In this document: piece after piece, positions 1-7,197 of the stretch | How positions within the stretch are numbered: the stretch's first letter is position 1 | Layout of the letters: every line of letters begins with the position of its first letter | Source: Podila epigama | Taxonomy: Eukaryota; Mortierellomycota; Mortierellomycetes; Mortierellales; Mortierellaceae | DNA length: 10,753 bases | NCBI GenBank assembly: GCA_015679605.1 | Contig: JAAAVE010001042.1 | Coordinates: forward strand, 1 to 10,753 | Reading direction: 5' to 3' | Position numbers and translations under genes: made by a program | The notes under the pieces: model-generated | What the model was told of the DNA's origin: nothing | The model's input: the letters and a program-made list of their open reading frames with translations, nothing else | The model's database searches: none

Positions 1-13
1 AGATATTAGTTGC

Positions 14-199
14 TCATAGTGTGTACTTCTCAGTTCTTGCTACAATAAAGCCAGCAAGCATGTTCAGTATAATCTTTTCATTGACATTCCCATCGCTGGC
101 TCCATAATCGATATTGCTTTTGACGGTCAAGAAGATGTTCTCCCACATCTGGCAAAAGTTTGTCTTACCTGCTTTGTCCTGGACATTGTACCTCGAGCT
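14..199 (-). other. Short coding-like segment downstream of gene A (unidentified)
   Basis: This is a 61-codon open segment on the strand of gene A. It starts just after an in-frame TAA (200-202) and ends at the TGA at 14-16, about 57 bp beyond the stop of gene A. It has no ATG at its upstream end. The first in-frame ATG is at 148, directly after a splice-acceptor-like TTTTGCCAG, giving 44 residues that start MWENIFLTVK and include DYGASDGNVNEK and FIVARTEKYTL-stop. I do not recognise the family. The reason to list it is that a related segment lies downstream of gene B with the same orientation and the same Thr-Leu-stop ending. The two differ by gaps that keep the frame. It could be a terminal exon, the tail of a neighbouring gene carried in the duplication, or a relic. 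Confidence 0.45.
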
Positions 200-251
200 T
201 TAACCGGCTCTTACGAGATGATGGTTTTGTTAACAATTTGAAAAAAAAAAC

Positions 252-257
252 TTTATT
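252..257 (-). terminator. Candidate poly(A) signal of gene A
   Basis: AATAAA on the minus strand, overlapping the last base of the gene A stop codon. A second copy at 256-261 spans the stop itself. The run of A on the plus strand at 241-250 follows as a U-rich stretch in the transcript. Gene B has an AATAAA in the equivalent place, but the motif is common in AT-rich sequence. Confidence 0.3.
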
Positions 258-1390
258 TATTTTTTGACGTGGAAATTATAAAGTGTCTCATATAGCTCGC
301 CAAGGATGGTCGCATACTCGGCATGGTCCTTGAACAAGTCCCGGCTGCTTGAAGGGATGAAGAGGTGACCACAATTCTTGGCGATGTACTCGATTGCAGC
401 AACACGCAGGTCATGGAACAAGTAGGCCGGTCGGAAGAGAAAGTTTTTGACCTCCCTCTCACACAAATTGGTAATGAGTCGTCTTTGGGCCTCCTCGCGC
501 AGACCTGCAATGTCATACCGATCGGATGCAAGAAAAATGAGCTCCCATGATACATTACCAAAGTTGAGTGGGTTATCATACACGTATTTCACCGTGTCAT
601 CTACTGGGACGGTCTCGGTATATATGTATCGCAGCAAGACTTTGAAAACAGCGAGTGAAGTATCCTTGATAGTGACTTGTCGATGTCCTGATCCTCCTTC
701 TGCAAAGTCACTCTCGAACATCAACTTGAAATATGGCCATTGAGCAAGGATGACTTTGTGTGCCACAAGCGTTGGCCCTGCGAAGAACTTTTCCTTGTCA
801 CCGATCGCAGCGGAGGGTTTGTCGAGTTTGAATCCTTCCGTTGGTGGGAAAACAAATGTCACATCACTGTAATTGGTGTCATGGCATATCTTTTCAAGTA
901 TTTTTGAGGTGTTTTTTTGTTGTTCCAGCATTTCCTGGGTTGAGAGAGTGATAGTCCCTTCATCGCTCGAGAGGTTGGCAGGGAATGCAGTGACTAGGGC
1001 AGTGTTCCAAGGTGTTACTCGTTATCGTTAGTTGTCAAAAGATTCGGTAGATGTCAAGGGTTCAAAAATGTACATGTGGTTGCCAAGATGTAGAAGATGC
1101 TTACGAAAAGATGACTTTTCCAAGTCAATGGGATTGGCATAAATCAATTTGCCTGTCGCATCATAGATGCTGCAGCTTTTGAAGACTTTCAATTTGTCGA
1201 GATCACTTTTGTCACGATTTACATTAACCTCCCTTGGACTATGGTGTGAATAGATGACTGTTAACGATCCCCATGAGGAGGTAATTCGTGATTCATATCG
1301 TGAATCATATCCATAGCCCCCCCTAGACCGGAGGTTTTTGAAACTGAGCCTTTGGATGCCAGTCTCCTTGTCATGGACATATTCAGCCAT
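257..1390 (-). CDS. BTB/POZ domain protein (gene A), two exons
   Basis: A two-exon gene encoding 340 aa. Exon 1 is 1390-1105 and exon 2 is 993-257. The 111-bp intron (1104-994) has donor GTAAGC and acceptor CCCTAG and splits codon 96 after its first base. The ATG at 1390 (MAEYVHD) was chosen over the in-frame ATG at 1435 because paralogues B and C begin at the same residue. Residues 1-112 form a module shared with B and C (VFKSC near 69-73, LIYANPIDL near 82-90). The BTB fold runs from about 137 (YSDVTFVF), through VAHKVILAQWPYF and MFESDFAEGG, to LLRYIYTE near 222. A BACK-like helical tail follows (RYDIAGL, FLFRPAYLF, KNCGHLF, EYATILGELYE). BTB proteins typically dimerise and bind Cul3 through this region; the substrate is unknown. 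Gene B is the divergent neighbour. Confidence 0.85.
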
Positions 1391-2005
1391 TGTTGATTGA
1401 AAAGTTGTAATGTGTGTCTTGTGATGAAGAGGCAAAACATTGATTGGTTTTTGTGATCATCTTCCTTCTGACAGACTGCTCTGAAATTCAAAACTCCAAA
1501 GGGTTATGACAGGCAGGATAGCCAACAACTACCCTGGATGACTGATCAGCAACCAGACCAACAGGTAGCCTAAGCACGACCACCGGCTAGCCGAGACTGC
1601 AGCCCTCGCATGATGATGTTGTGTCCCAACTTCGATGATACCAATCATGGGTGGCGGTGTTCATACACAGGCAAAGATGAAACTGGTCTACGAGGTACCG
1701 ATATCCGATATCGCCACGCGCTCAACTCTGATAGCCGTCGCGTCAACGAGAAACTCCAGTACCAAAATCATCTTGAGAGCACCTCGTGTAAAGTCTTGTC
1801 GGAACAGTGATGACTCGCTCAGAGTGACGGTGACTTCAGGCAAAGGTATCCATCCATACCTTGGCAGATTCAGGAACAAAAATCGAACAGCCAATCACAT
1901 TCGGTCCCTGCGTTTTTCTCCAACCGCTTCTTTTACTTCTCTATTCCATCACCGCGTCAATCTCACCATTGTAACATCTCAAACAAAGAATGGCTAAATA
2001 TATCA
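1391..2005. promoter_or_regulatory. Divergent intergenic spacer between BTB genes A and B
   Basis: About 0.6 kb separates the start codons of two head-to-head paralogues, so both promoters must lie here. ORFs of 66-120 codons cross it on both strands, but none matches a paralogue or shows a domain, and one ends inside gene B. A direct doublet CGATATC-CGATATC sits at 1699-1712. I found no clear TATA box. The ATG at 1990 opens a 24-codon frame ending at 2062-2064, upstream of and overlapping the gene B ATG at 2006. It is either an upstream ORF or the original start of gene B. Confidence 0.4.
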
Positions 2006-3126
2006 ATGAAAAAAAAACGCGATATCCAAAAGATCATTATCAGACGATCCTTTCGGGACCTTAAAGAAGAACGTCCTTTCTCCACTGAATTGGGATGTTC
2101 GACATTCGTCGTAAATCATGAGAATGGAATCGACTCAATCATAATGGAACCCGACCACGACGTAGACATGAAATTTCACATCTTCAAAAGCTGCACCATC
2201 CATACTTCATCAGGCACATGGTTAGCTTCTCATCCTCTGCAAATTAATACGTCAAACATTAGTAAGTATTTGCTATATATTTGGTTCTGCGCGTTTGATA
2301 TGAAACCCATGGCATTTAACAACAACGCGCACCTTGGCATGCTATACTAGTCGGTTCATTTTGTAGCTATTTTCGGAGGAACGAAGACTTGATTTTCACC
2401 CTCTCAACTGAAGACTTTGATCCACATAAGAAGACGGATAAACCACCAAAAGTCCTAGATATCTTATGCAACGATACCAAGTATAACGATGTGTCTTTTG
2501 TCTTTCCAGAGACAAGTGTGGATAGCTTAAGTGGCTGCATTGCGACAAAAAGACTCAAACTCGATAGACCCTCCTCTGCGGCCGGCAACAAGGAAGAGGT
2601 CTTGGTAGAGCGAACTCTTGTGGCGCACAGGGTTATCCTAGTTCAATGGCCATATTTCAAGGCGATGTTCGAGAGTGACTTTGCAGAAGGAGGAGCAGGA
2701 CTTCGGCAAGTCACTATCAAGGATACTTCACTCGTTGTTTTCAAAGTCTTGCTGCGATACATGTACACCGAGGCAGTCCCGAAAGATTTAATGCCAAAGA
2801 ACGTTTATGGAAGCCAAAATATTGGTGATAATGTTTCGTGGGAGTGCATATTCCTTGCAGCCGATCGGTATGATATTGAAGGTCGGCGCGAGGAAGCTCG
2901 ATCACAGCTGCTCCTCAAACTGAATGCAACAGAGGCCAAGGACTTTCTCTTCCGAACTACCTACTTATTCGAAGACCTGCGTGCTTATGTGATAGAATAC
3001 ATTGTCAAAGAATGCGGTCACCTCTTCGTCCCTGCCAGCAGTCGTGACTTGTTCAAGGACCATCCAGAATATGCAGATATACTTGGCGAGCTGTACGAAG
3101 CACACTACTATCTTTATGCACAATAA
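2006..3126 (+). CDS. BTB/POZ domain protein (gene B), two exons
   Basis: A two-exon gene with exon 1 2006-2261 and exon 2 2351-3126. The 89-bp intron (2262-2350) has donor GTAAGT and acceptor ACTAG, in the same phase and protein position as in genes A and C. From the ATG at 2006 (MKKKRDIQK) it encodes 343 aa. The ATG at 1990 (MAKYINE) matches the paralogue starts but is out of frame by one base across an A9 run. Exon 1 keeps FHIFKSC of the shared N-terminal module, though LIYANPIDL is degraded. Exon 2 encodes the BTB fold (YNDVSFVFP, VAHRVILVQWPYF, MFESDFAEGG, LLRYMYTEA) and the BACK-like tail (DRYDIEG, FLFRTTYLFEDLR, KECGHLFVP, YADILGELYEA). Exon 2 has no ATG upstream of its BTB fold, which supports the splice model. 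Probable role: dimerising ubiquitin-ligase adaptor, inferred from the family. Confidence 0.8.
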
Positions 3127-3127
3127 A
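3122..3127 (+). terminator. Candidate poly(A) signal of gene B
   Basis: AATAAA overlapping the TAA stop of gene B (3124-3126), at the position matched in gene A. It could be coincidental; I saw no better AATAAA in the next 200 bp. Confidence 0.25.
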
Positions 3128-3195
3128 AAGCATGTGTTCATTCTCCGTTGACATCTGTCTATGCATGAAATGGCATACAGTCTACCCAGGATTGA

Positions 3196-3309
3196 CTTAT
3201 AAACTATGTGTCATGTAAAGGTCAAAAGTTTGTCGATTATGGAGGCCGTACTGGGGATATCAATGAAACAATTACATATAGTTTTATTGCACCAAGAACT
3301 ACACTATGA
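3196..3309 (+). other. Short coding-like segment downstream of gene B (unidentified)
   Basis: A 37-codon open segment in the orientation of gene B, about 70 bp beyond its stop, bounded by TGA (3193-3195) and TGA (3307-3309). From DYGGRTGDINE onward it aligns with the segment downstream of gene A: shared DYG and NE, a later FI, then ART or PRT, and a final TL-stop. The differences are whole-codon gaps (about 12 and 9 nt). The nucleotide match includes GATTATGGAG at 3235-3244 and ACACTATGAGCAACT at 3301-3315, which continues 6 bp past the stop. The family is not recognised and there is no start codon, so it is either a displaced exon or a duplicated remnant. Confidence 0.4.
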
Positions 3310-4483
3310 GCAACTGGTCTCTACACATTCGCTTTGCTGGAGGCATCTCCATACTTGACACGCTTGACACGCTAAGGAAGGGTAGGTGGACTACATGTTG
3401 AGCAATCTAAGTGAAGAAGAGAAAAAAGTATGAGTAACTTGTTCACATCCACATATCATATGTAATCATTTATGGCACCACATTCCCATGTCCAAGCGTT
3501 GAGCAGAGGCTAAGGCACCACGACGATGCAAGCCGTCCTCAAGTAACTTCTCACTGGTCAATGAGAGAAGGTAGTATGAGGAAAGTCAAGGTCCTTGCCA
3601 AGTCTCGATACAGACAGCAATGGGAACCTTGAAGCCATGAGTGCGCAGCAATCTCGCTAAGTTATCGCGATCTGGATAACCTCCATATTCCTCCATTCCC
3701 CTCCCGACCAACTGGGAAAGCCGTCAGCCACCTTGTCAGCCTCAACAAAAGGCAACAATGGGAAACGTCAGCACACACACAGGGCTGCATCCCATCCGAA
3801 GATGATGATCCCAGCTGGCAATGGAATGCGCACGTATTCCAAATACGCTTTATGCGCACGCACGACATGCCGCGTCGTAGGTCTGGATCATGGAGCATTG
3901 GTGCCGAGTGGAATAGAACGTTGTACTGCCACACTTAGCTTCTGGGTTTGTCCATCTGGAGCGCGCATGATCTGGAGGGATTGGTAGTGGGTGTTATTGA
4001 AGAGAAGTGAAGATAGATGTGTTGATGGCGGAGAAGGAGTGTGTCCTGATGAATAATAATGTGTCATGTGAGCTGTTGCCGATGGGGAAGAGGTAGACTG
4101 TAATGTTGAACAAGAAGACAGGAAGTGTCGCTCAACTCTTGAGCTCATGCTGTCTCCACCAGCACTTGACATCATGTCACACATTGTTTATGTTTTGCAC
4201 AGCATAACTATTCCCACGCGTTGAACTATTCCGCACGCATACGTCGGTCGAACATGTTGTGAAGAACAAGTGGGGGGCAAACTCGTTTGACCAAAGGAAC
4301 ATGGTTGACGGAGTAACATAGTGAAACTGACAACATTTTGCATGAACGTTGAGAGCAAAGGATGATTGTTAGGGCGGGTGCAATTTAGGTTCTACTGCAC
4401 ATGTTGCGTGTTCTCCATCTCAGTGTCTGTGTTCACTGCTGCCTTCATAATATTTTGAAAGTGGAGTAAAAGTGAGCACAACC

Positions 4484-4849
4484 TCAAGGTTTTTGTCGTC
4501 TGTCTCCAAAAGCCTTAACCACTCCATTTGAAATCACACTCATTGACAGGTGAGGGGCGAATGGTGACTGCAATGCATCAATGTGATGTCGCTGAGCTTC
4601 GTTGGTTGTGTGGAGAAAGTGGGTGGTGCCATACATGTCTACATATGGCATGTTGTCAATGAACAAGCTGTGCACTTTCGTGTCCTGCGACGACAATCCA
4701 ATGATATTGTACCTGTCGGAACGAGATTGTAATACTACTGAACAAAGTACGTGTTTGCATTGAAAAGAACGACGGACGACTTTTGTTGCAGCCGCAAAAA
4801 TGTCGCAAGGCGAGAATATGCTTGTTTGAACCTGCTTAGATTGCTTCAT
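4484..4849 (-). CDS. Unassigned 121-aa ORF, possibly a degraded gene
   Basis: An ATG-to-stop frame of 121 codons, with a stop just upstream of the ATG. I do not recognise it firmly. In order it contains LQSRSDRYNIIGL, GTTHFLHTT, LQSPF and VISNGVV. A +1 frame from about 4519 to 4420 then continues with ETDDKNLEVVL. That order recalls the class II (Ntn) glutamine amidotransferase domain of PurF/Ade4-type enzymes: the LQHRG region, G-x-x-H-x-R, QPF, HNG and TDSD. The required N-terminal catalytic Cys (MCGI) is absent and key residues differ. If real it would be a relic with a frameshift near 4510. DRYNIIGL alone also resembles the DRYDIAGL of the BTB tails. Chance remains quite possible. Confidence 0.2.
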   Translation of the reverse strand: MKQSKQVQTSIFSPCDIFAAATKVVRRSFQCKHVLCSVVLQSRSDRYNIIGLSSQDTKVHSLFIDNMPYVDMYGTTHFLHTTNEAQRHHIDALQSPFAPHLSMSVISNGVVKAFGDRRQKP

Positions 4850-4946
4850 TGTGTTGAATCATTGTGCGTATTCGTTGGCCATGATGGCAAGTGAGTATCA
4901 AAGATGCACAAGTTGAACTAGTCTTTTTGGTAAACAGCAACAGATA

Positions 4947-4952
4947 TTTATT
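4947..4952 (-). terminator. Candidate poly(A) signal of gene C
   Basis: AATAAA on the minus strand about 100 nt beyond the gene C stop codon, in an AT-rich flank, at a usual distance for a fungal 3' UTR. Confidence 0.4.
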
Positions 4953-5048
4953 TTAACGCGACTTGAGAAATAAAAGTACAACACTTTGCAACATTACTTT
5001 TTGAGAGAAATAATGATATATATTACACTATCATGCTACATGAAAGTT

Positions 5049-6333
5049 TTAAAGCGCCCTATACATCTCGCGTAGGATATCGGTGTATTCTGGATGGCCC
5101 CTGTAGATGTCTGGGCTTCCCTCGGGGACGACGAGGTGACCACAATTTTTGACAATATATTCAATCACCTCAGCACGCAGGTCTTCGAACAAGTATGCGG
5201 TTCGGAAAAGAAAGTCCTTGGCCTCCTTCGGGTTCAGCTCATGAAGGAGCCGTGTTCGAGCGTCGTCGCACAGATCATCAATGTCGTACCGCGCAGCTGC
5301 AAGGTATATGTGCTCCCATGTGACAACATTGTTGAACGAGCTGTTTTCGAAAGCGCAGTCTGGTCTGAGTTCCACAGGGATTGCCTCGGTGTAAATGTAT
5401 CGCAGCAAGACTTTGAAAGCAGCGAATGAGGTATCCTTGATGGTGATTTTCTTATGTCCTGATCCTCCTTCTGCAAAGTCATTCTCGAACATCAACTTGA
5501 AGTATGGCCATTGGGTTAAGACGAGTTTGTGTGCCGTAAGGGTTTGTTCGCCCATTATGACACTTTCCATGTCGTTGGTTTCAGAGGAAGGTACATAAGA
5601 GTTGTGGTTGCCTTTAGTTTCTTCCTTTTCGTCGGTTGTAGTGGAGGCTTTATCAGAGTCGGGTTTGTCGGTTGCAGAGGATGGTTCAACAGCGCTGTGG
5701 TTGCCATCAGTCTCTTTCTTGTTATCGGTCGGAGAGGAGGGTCCATCAGAGTCAGGGTCGTCTTCAACCTCAGTGCTAGTACTTGGGCTTTCCACAACTT
5801 TTTCTGGGAAGACAAATGTCACGTCGCAGTACTTGGTGTCATTGTACACCAGGTCGAAGATTGACCTGGGTTTATTCGCCTTTACCCAAATTCTCTGGGT
5901 TGAGAGAGTGATGGCCAGTTCATTTTCATTCAGTAGTTTGCTGGGAAACGCGGAGACTAATGTGTAGCGTGCCAGAATGTTTTTAATATTTTTTTTTTAA
6001 ACGTTAGTCACCATGACTGGAATACCAGACACACAATTGGAGACGGCCACATAGAGAAGTCTTACTATGGAGTGACTTTCTCAAGTCTATGGGATTGGCA
6101 TATATCAATGTGTCTGTAGAGTCATGGATAAAGCAGCTTTTGAAGACATGAAACGTGGAGAGTGTAGTTCCATAAAAGTTGATAAAGAGCTGTGTTAAGT
6201 TGTTGCAGGTTTTGCTGGTAATTGAAAAGGTTCCCAGTGCAGTGGAGATGACCATGTGATCTCTCACGCCACACGGGTATCTGATAACGATCTGATGGAA
6301 GCCAAGATCATCGTCATGGATATATTCAGCCAT
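5049..6333 (-). CDS. BTB/POZ domain protein (gene C) with a duplicated loop insert, two exons
   Basis: A two-exon gene of 391 aa. Exon 1 is 6333-6066 and exon 2 is 5956-5049. The 109-bp intron (6065-5957) has donor GTAAGA and acceptor CATTAG and is phase 1 as in A and B. The N-terminal module starts MAEYIHDDDLGF and ends FHVFKSC and LIYANPIDL near 62-84. The BTB fold begins at about 132 (YCDVTFVFPE), is interrupted by an acidic Ser/Thr-rich insert (about 140-225), then resumes with LTAHKLVLTQWPYF, MFENDFAEGG and LLRYIYTEA. The tail has ARYDIDDL, FLFRTAYLFEDLR, KNCGHLVVP and EYTDILREMY. At the DNA level it is close to gene A (compare 5398-5520 with 626-748), so the copies are fairly recent. 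The MAEY start is the longest available and agrees with A. Confidence 0.85.
5568..5753 (-). repeat. Two tandem 93-bp (31-codon) imperfect repeats inside gene C
   Basis: Unit 1 is 5753-5661 (residues 158-188) and unit 2 is 5660-5568 (189-219). Each begins Asp-Ser-Asp, contains GNH, and has a Pro-Ser-Ser near its end; 16 of 31 residues are identical. TCAGAGTC (5746-5753 and 5653-5660) and GTGGTTGCC (5697-5705 and 5604-5612) both recur at exactly 93 bp. The insert sits in the loop after the first BTB strand. Confidence 0.9.
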
Positions 6334-6361
6334 TTAGACTGATGTGAAGATCGAATTGAAA
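6334..6361. promoter_or_regulatory. 28-bp gap between divergent starts of gene C and locus D
   Basis: Only 28 bp separate the ATG of gene C (6333, minus) from the first in-frame ATG of locus D (6362, plus). That leaves no room for two independent promoters and 5' UTRs. Either the promoters overlap the opposite coding regions or D has lost its true 5' end. Confidence 0.35.
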
Positions 6362-6535
6362 ATGTTTGCAGAGAATGAATCTCAAGATGTGCGAGACGTT
6401 GTGAGAGTTGCAAGTTCAGAAAGGTCGTTGACTTTCAAGGTTGAGTGGGCCGCCTTACCTTCTCTTGATCAGCCACAAGTCTCCACACATATGTCAGCAC
6501 TGATGGTCGCCATCGCTTCATCTGTATTGCCTCGA

Positions 6536-6582
6536 ACGCCAAAGAGACTGATCCAAACACAAACGACGCCAAAGAGACTGAT
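6536..6582 (+). repeat. 17-bp direct repeat, 30-bp period, in locus D
   Basis: ACGCCAAAGAGACTGAT occurs at 6536-6552 and 6566-6582. It encodes a repeated AKETD in an acidic stretch of the MATH-like region, consistent with replication-slippage growth of ten codons. Confidence 0.85.
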
Positions 6583-7176
6583 GAGAAAGAGAAGAACGAA
6601 GCCGATGTGATCTACTTTAAAATCGTGCCAAGTTCTGGCGTAGAGTTTGGAGAGTACAAGGGCGCCATCATCCGAGATATCAATGGAGCGTCAACAGTCT
6701 ACGCTCAGCTACAGTTGTCAAAGTTCAAGCAATTGGAATATTGTATGTCTGGTAAGTCTTATTTTTACTTTTTTTTTCTCGCTCCTCATCAAGAAAAGGA
6801 GTGAAACTCTACTACAATGTGATAACGCATTTTTGGTATTTCATGCATGTGCCGTTGATATACAATTTAAATAGAAGGGTTTCCTCGCAAGCATCTGGTA
6901 CCACGGAACAGTGTTGTCGCACTCGAGATCATTCTCACGAACAAGCCTTCGTCTCGGACGCAACCAGTGGATCCAGGTTACTACTGCGAGTCGCTTATGG
7001 AGAAACTCTTGAACGACACAAAGTCGCACAATGTGCATTTCACTTTTATGGTGAACTCTAGTTCTCAAGGTGACCACGAGGGTTCGTATCCTTATGAGAG
7101 TGAAATGCGAGCATGTCCTCTAAAAGCGGTTGAAGAAGAGGCAGAGAAGGCAGAGCAGATGGAAGAAAATGACAAG

Positions 7177-7197
7177 GAAGAAGAAGAAGAAGAAGAA
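7177..7197 (+). repeat. (GAA)7 microsatellite in locus D
   Basis: Seven consecutive GAA triplets encode seven Glu in the acidic loop insert of the BTB domain. They are in the frame of the upstream BTB part. Confidence 0.95.

Larger units (their letters stand above)
3310..5048. other. Gene-poor spacer between convergent genes B and C
   Basis: This 1.7 kb stretch has no ORF I can assign. It holds a 9-bp tandem doublet CTTGACACG (3354-3371) and coding-like pieces on the minus strand. One is an open frame at about 3700-3594 containing DRDNLARLLRTHGFK. Another near 3480-3550 contains LEDGLHRRGALASAQRLDMG. A third is a serine-rich ORF at 4184-3888 starting MCDMMSSAGG. Overlapping frames here also look protein-like, so I cannot tell which, if any, are translated. 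The stretch also contains the unassigned ORF at 4484-4849, listed separately, and a candidate poly(A) signal for gene C. No transposon termini, tRNA or array was seen. Confidence 0.4.

Noticed and set aside
1391-1435. An upstream in-frame ATG that would add 15 residues to gene A
   Set aside because: Paralogues B and C begin at the MA[EK]Y position, so the ATG at 1390 is the better start.
1635-1997. A 120-codon plus-strand ORF in the A/B spacer
   Set aside because: It has no recognisable domain and no counterpart at other paralogues, and it runs into the first codons upstream of gene B in another frame.
2351-2366. An alternative acceptor TTTTGTAG at 2366 for the gene B intron
   Set aside because: It puts exon 2 out of phase, with a stop at 2390. 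The acceptor at 2349-2350 keeps the frame and matches the A and C intron position.
3354-3371. A 9-bp tandem doublet (CTTGACACG)
   Set aside because: It is too short and low in copy number to be more than a chance or slippage repeat.
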